Shown here: piece after piece, positions 50,768-59,735 of the stretch
Layout of the letters: every line of letters begins with the position of its first letter
Numbering within the stretch: the stretch's first letter is position 1
Source: Streptomyces sp. NBC_00250
Lineage (GTDB): Bacteria; Actinomycetota; Actinomycetes; Streptomycetales; Streptomycetaceae
NCBI RefSeq assembly: GCF_036192275.1
Contig: NZ_CP108088.1
Coordinates: forward strand, 2,418,001 to 2,482,000
DNA: 64,000 bases
Reading direction: 5' to 3'
Program-made: the position numbers and the translations under genes
Notes under the pieces: model-generated
Database searches by the model: none
What the model saw: the letters and a program-made list of their open reading frames with translations, nothing else
What the model was told of the DNA's origin: nothing

Positions 50768-50938
50768 GGGTGCCATCCTCGCGCAGCCGCACGGCCGCGG
50801 GGGACGAACCCGGCGTCCTCCCGCGTCACCCCTGCGGGATCGCGCCACTCTTTGGTGCGACCGGGGCGCGCCGCGGCCCCGTCGGTGACACCATCGGAGG
50901 GGGTACGGCCACGACGATGGTCCGAGGAGAGAGTCACG

Positions 50939-51712
50939 ATGACCGAGGCGACTCGGCGCACACCCGGCACACCCTGTTGGGTGAGCTTGATGGTGCACGG
51001 GCTTGACGCGACGCAGGAGTTCTACAACGCGCTCTTCGACTGGGAGTTCATCCCCGGTCCGGAGCAGCTGGGCCCGTACGTGCGCGCGCTGCTCGGCGGC
51101 AAGGAGGTGGCCGGCATCGGCCAGCTGCCGCCCGACCGGCATCTGCCGATCGCCTGGACCCCCTATCTGGCCACCGAGGACGCCGACGAGACCGCCGAGA
51201 GCATCCGCTGCTGCGGCGGCACCGTGGCCGTGGGCCCGCTGGACGCGGGCGAGGCCGGCCGGATGGCCGTCTGCTCCGACCCGGTGGGCGCGGTCTTCGG
51301 CGTCTGGCAGGCGGAGGCGCACCACGGCACGGCGACGGCGGGACCGCCCGGGACGCCCGTGTGGAACGAGCTCCTCACGTACGAGACGTCCTCGGTCGGC
51401 AAGTTCTACCGGACGGTCTTCGGCTACGAGGTGGAACCGGTCGTGTCCGCCGACCACGACTACGCCACGCTCCATGTGGACGGGCTGCCGGTGGCCTCGC
51501 TGCACGGCGTCGGCAACGCGCTGCCCCGGGACCGGGGCCCGCACTGGATGACGTACTTCGAGGTCGCCGACACGGACGCGGCCGCCCGGCTCGTCCTGCA
51601 GCTCGGCGGCCATGTGCTGCGCCCGCCGCGCGATGCCACGGCGGGGCGGCTCACCGTGGTGGCGGACCCGGAGGGCGCGGTCTTCACCCTCGTCAGGTCC
51701 CCCGCCCCGTGA
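50939..51712 (+). CDS. Double VOC-domain protein
   Basis: A 257-residue protein of two vicinal-oxygen-chelate (glyoxalase/dioxygenase fold) repeats: about 13-130 (PCWVSLMVHGLDATQEFYNA, PVGAVFGVWQ) and 135-255 (VWNELLTYETSSVGKFYRT, PEGAVFTLVR). These domains bind a metal and act in dioxygenation, isomerisation or antibiotic binding. Similar Streptomyces proteins are annotated as hydroxylases without proof. GGAGAGA precedes the ATG at 50939. Divergent from the sulfurtransferase; convergent with the glycosyltransferase genes. Confidence 0.88.
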   Translation: MTEATRRTPGTPCWVSLMVHGLDATQEFYNALFDWEFIPGPEQLGPYVRALLGGKEVAGIGQLPPDRHLPIAWTPYLATEDADETAESIRCCGGTVAVGPLDAGEAGRMAVCSDPVGAVFGVWQAEAHHGTATAGPPGTPVWNELLTYETSSVGKFYRTVFGYEVEPVVSADHDYATLHVDGLPVASLHGVGNALPRDRGPHWMTYFEVADTDAAARLVLQLGGHVLRPPRDATAGRLTVVADPEGAVFTLVRSPAP

Positions 51713-51825
51713 CCCGGAGGAGCCGACGCCGGCACGGCTGACGGGGAGGGCTCCCACCACGACCCCCGCCACGACTCCGATCGGTGCCGCCGGCAGGGCG
51801 GGCTCGCGTCCGCGGTGGGGCCGGA

Positions 51826-53232
51826 TCAGCCCCGGCGGGACCGTACGAGACCCCTGCGGAGCCGGGACGGCGTGGTGCCGCCGCGCGCCGGTGCCTCCGT
51901 GCCGCCCGGCAGGCCGAGCTGGGTCAGCCGGTCGGTGTCGAAGTGGTGCGCGATGTCGGGGTCCGCGTGGTGCGCGGCCAGGTAGACCGTGGTCTCCTCC
52001 CGCATCCCCGGGTGGCTCTTGTGCCGCATGCAGTAGCCGACGGCGCGGACGAGCGGGGTGAGCGAGTCCGGGGCCGCTCCGGGGACCGCGGGCTCCTCGC
52101 CCTGCTCCAGGTCCGCGATCAGGTGGTCGACGACGGTGAGCGGGATCCGGTTGCTGTTCTCGAAGGGGGTGAGCCGTTCGAGGACCTCGGCCGTGCCCAC
52201 GCGCGCGACGGGGATGCCGTAGTAGACGGCGGCGGTGAACATCGCGGTCGAGAAGCAGCCGACGACGAGCCGGGGCTGGCAGCGCTCGTAGAAGGTCTCG
52301 GCGAGCAGGGGTCCGTCGAGGACGGTGAGCCGTACCCCGGTCCGTTCCGCCTCCTCCTGGAGGACCGTGGAGTAGCTGGCGGGCGCGGTCGGGTGCGGTT
52401 TGAAGACCACCGAGCGGTGTCCGGCGGCCGCCGCCCCGCGCAGCATGCGTACGTGCAGCTCTTCCTCCTCCTCCGCGGTGAGGAGGTTGAGGGCCGCGAG
52501 GTACTGGCCGAGCAGCAGGGCCGTGGGTTCGGCGGCGGCCGCCCGGGTGATGTCCGGGTCGTCGGCCGCCTCCTCGGCGATCTCGGCGAGGACCGCGCGG
52601 AAGGCGTCGTCGGGGACCAGCTCGGGCTCCACCCCGTACTCGCTGAGGAGGAGGGGGCGCAGGCCCGGCACCAGGTCGAGGTGGAGGACCCGCCGGATGC
52701 GGCAGGCGATCGACTGGGCGAGGTCGTTGCGGGTCGGGCCGTAGCTCATGAGGCCGTCGGCGTAGACGTGGAGGGAGCTCTCGGGGAAGGTGCCGGCCAG
52801 TGCCTTGGCGGGGTTTACCTGGATGGATTCGACGATCAGCTCCACCGGGACGCTGCCGAGGTCCCACGCGGTGCGCAGTACGCGCTGCCAGAGCGGGGCC
52901 TCCTCGGGGCGGGGGGCCCAGGTGGCGGGGTGGTACGGGTGGATCGTCTCGTTCCAGTCGAGGACGCCGTCGAAGCGGGCGGCGAGCCGCTCGTAGCCGG
53001 TCATCGTCTCCAGGCGCAGCGCGGTCTCCGGGATCTCGGCGTTGTGCGAGATCAGCAGGAGCCTGCGGGCGTCCGCGCGGGGGCCGAACTGGCCGGCGTC
53101 CAGCGAGGCCGCGAGGGTGGCGGCGCCGTAGAGGGTGGACACCTGGAAGATCTGGACCGGTCGGCCGTCGTCGGCCGGGGCGGGCGCCGGTGCCTCGTCG
53201 GGAGCCGGTGCCTTGTCGGGAGCGGGGGCCAT
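51826..53232 (-). CDS. Polysialyltransferase-like glycosyltransferase
   Basis: A 468-residue protein. After an Ala/Pro-rich start it shows the motif set of bacterial alpha-2,8-polysialyltransferases: HVYADGLMSYG (D/E-D-G type), VVFKPHPTAP (HP motif) and GCFSTAMFTAAVYYGIPVA (S motif). It may build an acidic or teichulosonic-acid-like surface polymer; no CMP-sialate synthesis genes are present here, so the sugar is unknown. It starts 3 bp after the GT2 stop, so they are an operon. No signal or membrane segment. Confidence 0.82.
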   Translation of the reverse strand: MAPAPDKAPAPDEAPAPAPADDGRPVQIFQVSTLYGAATLAASLDAGQFGPRADARRLLLISHNAEIPETALRLETMTGYERLAARFDGVLDWNETIHPYHPATWAPRPEEAPLWQRVLRTAWDLGSVPVELIVESIQVNPAKALAGTFPESSLHVYADGLMSYGPTRNDLAQSIACRIRRVLHLDLVPGLRPLLLSEYGVEPELVPDDAFRAVLAEIAEEAADDPDITRAAAAEPTALLLGQYLAALNLLTAEEEEELHVRMLRGAAAAGHRSVVFKPHPTAPASYSTVLQEEAERTGVRLTVLDGPLLAETFYERCQPRLVVGCFSTAMFTAAVYYGIPVARVGTAEVLERLTPFENSNRIPLTVVDHLIADLEQGEEPAVPGAAPDSLTPLVRAVGYCMRHKSHPGMREETTVYLAAHHADPDIAHHFDTDRLTQLGLPGGTEAPARGGTTPSRLRRGLVRSRRG

Positions 53233-53235
53233 GGG

Positions 53236-54201
53236 TCAGGCGGTCCTTACGGTGTCGCGCAGGCTCCGGAGGAGGGTGCTGCGGGGGGTGTCCATGGTGG
53301 CCAGGGTCTCTTCGAGGACCTGCTGCGGCATGCGGTGCAGGGCGTCGCGGACGTCGGCGCGGAGCCGCTCGGCGACGGCGGGCTCGTACTTGTCGACCTT
53401 GCCCATGTGGAAGGCGATCATCGCGCAGTAGGTGCGGACGGCCTTCGGGAGGAACCGGTCCGCTTCCGCGTCCCGGGAGACGTCGTCGAGCAGGGTGTCG
53501 TACGACGGAATGAAGTCCAGCTGCCGGTTGTCGGTGATCTGGGTGAGCGAGGTGGTGACGCCTCGCCGGTAGAAGACACCGTGCAGGGAAAGCGCCGCGA
53601 AAGTCCGGGCCTTGAGATGGAGCCGCCAGACCCAGAGGCGGTCCTCGGCCGTTCTCAGGGAGGTCTCGAAACGCGAGGCGCCGTTCTCGAAGAGCCGCGA
53701 GCTGTAAATACCGAAGGGGACGAACGGATAGTCCACCATCGTCACCATGCTGGCGGGCGAAATTCCGTCGCGGGGGTCCATCACCGTGTCACGGCGCTTG
53801 GCCGGGGCGTATCGGATGTTCCGCTTCCGGCCTTCCGAGAGGACGTGGTCGGTACGGGCGAAATCGCAGCCCAGACGCTCGATTCCGGACACGGTGGCGC
53901 TGAGGTGGCCGGGCGCGTACCAGTCGTCGCCGTCGAGGAAGGTGATGTAGTCCCCGCGGGCGGCGTCGATTCCGGTGTTCCGCGCCTGGGCGACACCACT
54001 GTTCGTCTCGTGCCGGATGACGGTGGCGTTCGGGAGACGGTCGCGCCAGCGGTCGAGGATTTCCGGGGTGTCGTCCGTCGAGCAGTCGTCGATCAGCAGG
54101 AACTCGAATTCCGGATCCGCGTTGTTCGCGAGACTGCGCAGGGTGTCGGGCGCATAGGCCCCGACATTGTGGAACGGTACGACGACGGACAGTTTCGGCA
54201 C
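53236..54201 (-). CDS. Family 2 glycosyltransferase
   Basis: A 321-residue GT-A enzyme: KLSVVVPFHNVGAYAPDTLR at the start, the nucleotide-sugar motif LLIDDCSTDDTPEIL, and the metal-binding FLDGDDWYAP (DxD type). The C-terminal half is helical and typical of teichoic acid or capsule glycerophospho/glycosyltransferases. I chose GTG at 54201 because GGGGA precedes it; a TTG at 54228 is less likely. Coupled to the polysialyltransferase-like gene. Likely acts at the inner membrane face on surface polymer. Confidence 0.9.
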   Translation of the reverse strand: MPKLSVVVPFHNVGAYAPDTLRSLANNADPEFEFLLIDDCSTDDTPEILDRWRDRLPNATVIRHETNSGVAQARNTGIDAARGDYITFLDGDDWYAPGHLSATVSGIERLGCDFARTDHVLSEGRKRNIRYAPAKRRDTVMDPRDGISPASMVTMVDYPFVPFGIYSSRLFENGASRFETSLRTAEDRLWVWRLHLKARTFAALSLHGVFYRRGVTTSLTQITDNRQLDFIPSYDTLLDDVSRDAEADRFLPKAVRTYCAMIAFHMGKVDKYEPAVAERLRADVRDALHRMPQQVLEETLATMDTPRSTLLRSLRDTVRTA

Positions 54202-54343
54202 TCGGAATCCCCATACTGAATCGAACAATTAAACGCCGCTACGGCGGGTACGGTAACGCTCCACTTTCCCGGGCGAACGATCCGCGGGTGCACTCCGGGT
54301 GAACTCTTGTCGTCCCCCGCGGAAAGTCCACGCGGAAGCGGCC

Positions 54344-57004
54344 TCACCGGCCGGCCCGTAGGTCGGCCCGTCGGTCGCTCCGTCGGTCGGCCCGTCGGTC
54401 GCTCCGTAGGCGCGGGATTCCCCCTCCGCGCCGACTCAGGACCCCCGTCGCGACCAGGGCGAGCAGTGCGGCCAGGGCGACGGCGCTGCCGAGCGTGAGA
54501 CCCGGGGGACGGAAGGAGCAACGGACCGTGGTCGCCCGTCCGTCGAGCGGGACGGCGACGAGGCCCTCGTACGCGCGCGCGGGACGGAGATCCGCTCCAC
54601 CGGCGGCACAGCGCCAGCCGGAGATGCGGGGCGCGGCGAGCACGGCGGTCCCCGTGCTGCCCGGCGGCAGTTCGGCCGTGACGGTGTGTCCGGTGGCCCG
54701 TACCTCGATGGCTCCGGTGGCGGTCAACCGCCGTACGGCGGAGTCGAGCTCGGCCCGGACGAGGCAGCCCACCGGCTGACGGGGCAGCCGCACCTTGCCC
54801 TCGGGGCTCAGCCCGATCCGTACGTCGCCGGACGCGGGCGCGGTGCCGAGGGCCCGCATGGGAGCCCGGACGGCGGGCGGCTTGCCCTCGAAGTCCACGC
54901 CCGGCTCCCCCGCGAGGGTCGCCCCGCCGCGGTACTCGGGGGCCCAGAACCAGACCTGGGAGCCCGCCGGGCAGCGGGCGGTGACGGTCCGTCCGTCGCG
55001 GGAGACGGCCGGCAGCTCGTACACCTCGGCGCCGAGCAGGCGTTCCTGCACGGCGAACGCCGAGTCCCCGGGAGGGGTGGCCGGCCGCTTCGCCGGACGG
55101 ACGGTGACCAGCGGGGGTACGGGCGTGGTGACGGCGGAGACCGAGGCGCGGGGCAGCACGTCCTGCCGCACCGGCTCGGTGGGTTGCGAGCGGATCCGGG
55201 TGCCGATGGAGAAGAGGGCGTCGGTCACCGGGTTGTCGAGGGTGACCGGGTGGCGGCCCTTGGCGTAGTAACCGAAACCCAGGGAGGCGAGGGTGCGGGA
55301 GGTCACCTCTGCGGTGAGGCTGCTGTAGTAGTCGGCCCCCTGTCCGCCGACGATCAGGGCGTCGTTGCCGCCGGGGACCTCGCCGGGGTCCGTACGGTGC
55401 CGGGGCCAGGCGTCCGCGCGGGCCACCTCGTCGGCCACGGCGGTGTGCCAGGGGCCGACTCGGGGGGACCAGGCGACCTTCTCGCGCTGCTGCTCCTCGA
55501 TCCGCTTCCCGGTCACGACGGCCTCGCCCGCCTGCGCGGCGACGAGCAGGACGACGGCGAGAACGGGGAGTAGGCGCGCGGTGCGGGACACGGCCGGTAC
55601 GCGGGCGGTGCCGGAATCGGGCCGTACGCGCGCGGTGTTCCGGTGGTCGGCCAGGAGGGCCACGAGCGCGGCGGCGATCGCCAGGGCCGCTGCCACGCCG
55701 AAGGCCGGATAGGTCCACCGGTCGAGGTCGATGCTGCCGCGGGCCGCCCACGCCAGGATCCCGAGCAGCGCGCCGCCCGCGAGGAGCGCCGTCGGGCGCG
55801 GCACGCCCCGGGCGGTCGAGAGCCAGGCAGCGGTGATCAGCAGCCCGCACAGGACGAAGGTCTGACGGTACGGGCCGCCGTTGGGCGAGGCGCCCGCGTG
55901 CCAGAGGAGATGCGTCGGCTCCCACTGGAGGGAGAGCGTCACCAGGACGACCGCGGCCGACCAGCCGGCCCGGACGCGCGGGGCGACGGCCCGGTTGAAG
56001 GGCAGGGTGAGGGCGAGCGCGAGGGCGGGCGTACCGATGAAGAGGGCGGGGCTCGACAGGCTCGCGGTGGCCGGCAGGAACCGGGCGAGGACGTCCGCCC
56101 AGGCGGCGGGCGCGAAGGTGGTCTCGGGGGTGGGATCGGCGGCCCTGGTGCCGAGGAAGACGACCACGACGAGCGGTGCGGCGAGGCCGATGCCGATGAC
56201 CACGCCCCGGGCGGCGCGCAGCGCCCCGGCGAGGCGCTGCCGGGCGCTTGCCGACTCCTCGGCGGTGAGGAGCCGTACCAGGAGGACGACGGCGGCGCCG
56301 ATCGTCGCCATGTACGCGGTGTAGAAGTTGGCGGTCCAGGCCAGGGCGACGACGAGCGGGCCGAGAACGGGGCGGCGCCCGGTGCGGGCCCACTCGCCGA
56401 CCAGGCAGAGCAGCGGGAAGGCGACGAGCCCGTCGAGCCACATCGGGACGGTGGCGCCGAAGTCGAAGGTCCAGCCGCAGAGGGCGTACGCGCTGCCGAG
56501 CACGGCGGCGACCGGCCAGGGGCCGGGGCGCATCCGCAGGAGCAGCAGCGCCATCGCCGCTCCGGCCGCGGTGATCTTGGCGGCGGTGACGACGTACAGG
56601 GCGAGTTCGACGCGGTCCGCCGGGAAGAGCACGACGAGCAGGTCGAAGGGGCTGCTCAGATAGGTGCCGACGTCGCCGAGGAAGCCGGAGCCGAAGCCGG
56701 AGTTCCAGTTGAGGAAGGCGTCCCCGTGGGTCTCGCCGAGGAGGAACGAGCGCCAGTACGCGTGGAACGGCAGGTACTGCTGGCCGAGGTCGACGATGTT
56801 CCTGGTCACCGGCCCGAAGGGGTAGCTGCGGGAGAGCCGGGTGGCGAGGCAGAGCAGCACGGCGGTGAGCAGGGCCGCGGAGAGCGGACCGGCGACGGCC
56901 GGGGAGCGCAGGCGGCGCCGTACGGAGCCGGTCGGATGCGCCGGGCCGCCCGCCCCCTCCTCGCCGTCGACCTCGTCGAGCACGGTCTCGGCGGCGGGGG
57001 GCAC
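54344..57004 (-). CDS. YfhO-family membrane protein
   Basis: An 886-residue protein with about 12 N-terminal membrane helices (to about residue 510), a ~330-residue extracytoplasmic domain and one final helix (about 842-862). The signature LGQQYLPFHAYWRSFLLGET and LNWNSGFGSGFLGDVGTYLS is that of YfhO proteins, GT-C-fold enzymes that glycosylate lipoteichoic acid in Bacillus. It would act on a surface glycan outside the membrane, fitting the GT2 and polysialyltransferase-like genes downstream. GTG at 57004 with GGAGG 4 nt away. The last ~20 residues (RSDRRADRRSDRRADLRAG) come from a DNA tandem repeat. Confidence 0.88.
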   Translation of the reverse strand: MPPAAETVLDEVDGEEGAGGPAHPTGSVRRRLRSPAVAGPLSAALLTAVLLCLATRLSRSYPFGPVTRNIVDLGQQYLPFHAYWRSFLLGETHGDAFLNWNSGFGSGFLGDVGTYLSSPFDLLVVLFPADRVELALYVVTAAKITAAGAAMALLLLRMRPGPWPVAAVLGSAYALCGWTFDFGATVPMWLDGLVAFPLLCLVGEWARTGRRPVLGPLVVALAWTANFYTAYMATIGAAVVLLVRLLTAEESASARQRLAGALRAARGVVIGIGLAAPLVVVVFLGTRAADPTPETTFAPAAWADVLARFLPATASLSSPALFIGTPALALALTLPFNRAVAPRVRAGWSAAVVLVTLSLQWEPTHLLWHAGASPNGGPYRQTFVLCGLLITAAWLSTARGVPRPTALLAGGALLGILAWAARGSIDLDRWTYPAFGVAAALAIAAALVALLADHRNTARVRPDSGTARVPAVSRTARLLPVLAVVLLVAAQAGEAVVTGKRIEEQQREKVAWSPRVGPWHTAVADEVARADAWPRHRTDPGEVPGGNDALIVGGQGADYYSSLTAEVTSRTLASLGFGYYAKGRHPVTLDNPVTDALFSIGTRIRSQPTEPVRQDVLPRASVSAVTTPVPPLVTVRPAKRPATPPGDSAFAVQERLLGAEVYELPAVSRDGRTVTARCPAGSQVWFWAPEYRGGATLAGEPGVDFEGKPPAVRAPMRALGTAPASGDVRIGLSPEGKVRLPRQPVGCLVRAELDSAVRRLTATGAIEVRATGHTVTAELPPGSTGTAVLAAPRISGWRCAAGGADLRPARAYEGLVAVPLDGRATTVRCSFRPPGLTLGSAVALAALLALVATGVLSRRGGGIPRLRSDRRADRRSDRRADLRAGR
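54349..54408. repeat. In-frame 24-bp tandem repeat at YfhO gene end
   Basis: Two 24-bp copies (54,361-54,384 and 54,385-54,408, one base different), each made of two 12-bp halves (ggtcggcccgtc and ggtcgctccgtc), preceded by a partial unit. They encode the basic RSDRRADR tail of the YfhO-like protein on the minus strand. Confidence 0.85.
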
Positions 57005-57152
57005 ACGTCCTCCAGGGGGCAGGGGGCGTACGGAACGGGAGCGCCCGGGTGATGCGGCACGGGCCGACCGCCATTACCGCCGAGTCGGGCGACCCGTAAC
57101 CGATCATCAGGCGCTGTTCCGGTACACCTCGGGTGAACTCCCGGTGTCGTTC

Positions 57153-57755
57153 TCAGGCGATGAGCTCGTCGACCGTGCGCGCCACGGTGCCGAACAGGTC
57201 GGAGACCGTCGTCAGGCTCGCGGTCTGCAGCGCCTCCGACGGGAGGACGGTGCCCTCCGGGGACTCCAGGGGGCGGGTCGCGGTGGCCTCGGCGACCACG
57301 GTCGGGCGGTAGCCGAGGTTGAAGGCGCCCTGCGCGGTGAAGAGGACGCACATGTGCGTCATGAACCCGGCGATGACCAGGTCCCCGCTCACACCGAGGT
57401 CCTTCAGGGCCTCTTCGAGGTCCGTGGCGTGGAAGGCGTTGGGGAACTGCTTGACGACGACCTTCTCGCCCTCGATCGGGGCGACCTCGTCGCTGATCGC
57501 ACCGATCTCGGCGCGGATGTCGTACGGAGTGCCCTCGCCGCCGTCGTTGACGACGTGGACGACGGGGGCACCCGCGGCGCGGGCGGCGGCGAGCAGTCGC
57601 GCGCCTGCGGCCACGGCCTTGTCGGCTCCGTCGAGCCGCATGACGCCGGTGCGGTAGGTGTTCTGGAAGTCGATCATGATCAGGGCCGACTCGCTCAGCC
57701 GGGGCAGCTCCTGGGGAAGGCCGATCACGTCGCGGAGGGTGGTGGAGGCGGTCAT
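57153..57755 (-). CDS. Isochorismatase-like cysteine hydrolase
   Basis: A 200-residue protein of the isochorismatase/nicotinamidase superfamily. The triad is visible: Asp29 in ALIMIDFQN, a Lys in GEKVVVKQFPNAF and the Cys in GFMTHMCVLFTAQGA, with a nearby cis-peptide-type Val-Ile-Ala-Gly. It hydrolyses an amide or ester of unknown identity. ATG at 57755 with AAAGGAA at 5 nt. It is downstream of the lipoprotein gene on the same strand (53-bp gap), so the TetR-type operator may control it too. Confidence 0.88.
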   Translation of the reverse strand: MTASTTLRDVIGLPQELPRLSESALIMIDFQNTYRTGVMRLDGADKAVAAGARLLAAARAAGAPVVHVVNDGGEGTPYDIRAEIGAISDEVAPIEGEKVVVKQFPNAFHATDLEEALKDLGVSGDLVIAGFMTHMCVLFTAQGAFNLGYRPTVVAEATATRPLESPEGTVLPSEALQTASLTTVSDLFGTVARTVDELIA

Positions 57756-57808
57756 GGGGGTTCCTTTCACGGTGGGGCAGCGGGAGGGGACGGGGGGACG
57801 GCGCGGGG

Positions 57809-58759
57809 CTACGAGAGGTTCTTCGGGGTGCCGTCCGGCGCGAGGTCGACGAGCGCGGCGTCGACACCCTCGTCCTCGAACGCCTTCACGAGGGACCGCG
57901 TGTTCTCGGAGTAGATGTTCCAGCTGTCGGTGTGCACCGGGACGACCTTGCGGGGGGCGAGGTCCTTCGCCACCAGGGCCGCGTTCCGGGACGTCAAGGT
58001 CAGCGGGGCGTTGTCGAGGATCGCGGGTGTACGGGCGGCGCCGGCGAAGAGGACGGCCGTGTCGACGGGGCCGATGTCCCTCTTGATCCGGTCACCGACC
58101 TCCTTGGCCACCTTCACGGAGGCGTTGTCACCGGAGATGTAGGTGGTGGGGACGCCGGGGCCGCTGAGGACGAAGCCGGTGACCTCGCCGTCCGCACCGC
58201 GGTCGACGCCGTCGGGGCCGTGCAGAGCGGGCACGGCGGTGACCTCGACGGCGCCGCCGGCGGTCTTCAGCTCCTGCGATTCCCAGCTCTTCAGACCGGT
58301 GACGTGGTCACCGAGACGCTGGTGCGCACCTGGCGTGGAGAGCACCACGGGCACGTCCTTGAGCAGGGCGCGGCCCGCGTCGTCGAGGTTGTCGTCGTGC
58401 TGGTCGTGCGAGAGCAGTACGGCGTCGATCGCGCCGAGCTTGTCGATGCCGAAGGCGGGGGCCCGGGTCTTCTCCAGGCCGCTCTTGTACTTCTTCGGCG
58501 CGTCGAACGTCGGGTCGAGCAGGATGCGCAGGCCGCCGACCTCAAGGATCGTCGTGGGCCCGCCGACGTGCGTGGCGGTGAACGCCTTCGCGGAGGCCTT
58601 CGCCGGTTCCTTCGCGGACGCCCTCGCAGATGCCTTCGCGGATGCCTTCCCCCCGTCGGCCGCGTCCTTGTCCTCGCCCCCGCAGGCTGCCAGGAGGGTC
58701 ACGCCGACGGTGGCCGCGACGACGCCTGCGGCGATGCGACGGAACGTCGAACGGTTCAT
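57809..58759 (-). CDS. Metallo-beta-lactamase-fold lipoprotein
   Basis: A 316-residue exported lipoprotein: signal with lipobox LLAAC (Cys26), a Lys/Ala-rich linker (35-60) and an MBL-fold hydrolase domain. The metal motif is SHDQHDDN (His118, Asp119, His121, Asp122), a UlaG-like variant of HxHxDH, with VPALHGPDG, YISGDN and VPVHTDSWNIY as later ligands. It would act outside the membrane; substrate unknown. The linker is encoded by 12-bp tandem repeats. ATG at 58759. Divergent from the TetR gene across an operator region. Confidence 0.87.
   Translation of the reverse strand: MNRSTFRRIAAGVVAATVGVTLLAACGGEDKDAADGGKASAKASARASAKEPAKASAKAFTATHVGGPTTILEVGGLRILLDPTFDAPKKYKSGLEKTRAPAFGIDKLGAIDAVLLSHDQHDDNLDDAGRALLKDVPVVLSTPGAHQRLGDHVTGLKSWESQELKTAGGAVEVTAVPALHGPDGVDRGADGEVTGFVLSGPGVPTTYISGDNASVKVAKEVGDRIKRDIGPVDTAVLFAGAARTPAILDNAPLTLTSRNAALVAKDLAPRKVVPVHTDSWNIYSENTRSLVKAFEDEGVDAALVDLAPDGTPKNLS
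58583..58650. repeat. In-frame 12-bp repeat in lipoprotein linker
   Basis: Five and a half degenerate copies of a gccttcgcgga-type 12-bp unit, in frame, encoding the KASAKASARASAKEP type linker between lipobox and enzyme domain. Copy number would set how far the domain stands off the membrane. Confidence 0.8.
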
Positions 58760-58832
58760 GGGGGAACACCAGCTCTCTCGTTGCGAACGGTCGGACAGCC
58801 CGGAGGCGGCGCCGACCCCCGAACGTTTTCAA

Positions 58833-58876
58833 CGCTAACACAGCTCGTAATCATCGATTACAAGGGACTGTTAGCG
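58833..58876. promoter_or_regulatory. Nested palindromic operator for TetR regulator
   Basis: Outer arms cgctaaca (58,833-58,840) and tgttagcg (58,869-58,876); inner perfect palindrome gtaatc-atc-gattac (58,847-58,861). It lies between the divergent lipoprotein and TetR genes, 18 bp before the TetR ATG, so it can repress both. TetR-type proteins typically bind such sites. Confidence 0.7.
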
Positions 58877-58893
58877 CTGTTATCGTGAGAGGC

Positions 58894-59583
58894 ATGTCGA
58901 CGGCACGAGAGCGCATCCTGGAAGCCACCGAGGAACTTCTCGCCACCAAGGACGCACTGGCGATCTCGACCCGCGCCATCTGCGACCGGGCGAAGGTCGG
59001 CATGCCCGAGATCTACCGCCAGTTCGGCGACAAGCAGGGGCTTCTCACGGCGGTCGCCGACATCGGCTTCGAGCGCTTCCTCGCCGAGAAGCGGCGCAAC
59101 CCGCTCACCGACGATCCGGTGGCGGACCTGCGGACGGCCTGGGACAGCCATGTCGCGTTCGCGCTCCGCAACCCGCACCTCTACCGCCTGATGTTCACGC
59201 CGACCGGCGACTCCAAGCCGGGGGCCATCAAGGAGGCGCAGGCGATCCTCCTGAAGGCGGTGGAGCGCTGCCGTGACGCCGGACGGCTGAGGACGACCCC
59301 GGACCTCGCGGGCCGCTCGATCCTCTCCGCCAACGTGGGCGTGTGCATGATGGCGCTGTCGTTCCCGGACCTCTTCGGGGACTCCACCACCTCTCCGGCC
59401 GTACGGGACGCGGTGATCGGGAAGGTCACCGGCGACGAGCGCGAGGACACCCGGATCGGTACCGCGACCGTCCTCGCCCAGGCCCTGGTCGGCACCCTCA
59501 CGGGAACGGCCACCCCGAGCGGCGCCGCCCTCGACCGGCTGGCCGACGCGCTGCTCCCGTCGGCGCCGCCCTCGGAGACGTAA
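58894..59583 (+). CDS. TetR-family transcriptional repressor
   Basis: A 229-residue repressor: an N-terminal TetR helix-turn-helix (about 5-50: ILEATEELLA, ISTRAICDRAKVGMPEIYRQ, FGDKQGLL) and a helical ligand-binding domain with a TetR_C-type core (HVAFALRNPHLYRLMF). ATG at 58894 behind GAGAGG. It is divergent from the MBL-fold lipoprotein, with a nested palindrome between them, so it most likely controls itself, the lipoprotein and the isochorismatase-like gene. Confidence 0.92.
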   Translation: MSTARERILEATEELLATKDALAISTRAICDRAKVGMPEIYRQFGDKQGLLTAVADIGFERFLAEKRRNPLTDDPVADLRTAWDSHVAFALRNPHLYRLMFTPTGDSKPGAIKEAQAILLKAVERCRDAGRLRTTPDLAGRSILSANVGVCMMALSFPDLFGDSTTSPAVRDAVIGKVTGDEREDTRIGTATVLAQALVGTLTGTATPSGAALDRLADALLPSAPPSET

Positions 59584-59735
59584 CGGAAGACGCCGAAGGG
59601 GACCGGGGAGGGGCCGCGGAAGGCGACGGAGGAGGGGCCGGGGAAACTGCCGGTCAGCTGCCGCCGCAAAGAACCGGCCACGGCTCTCCACAGGCCTACG
59701 CTCGCAACTCCCATCACCAGGAGGAGGAGTACGCC

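Noticed and set aside
51784..54219. Plus-strand open frame of 811 codons
   Set aside because: Antisense to the polysialyltransferase-like and GT2 genes, no domain of its own.
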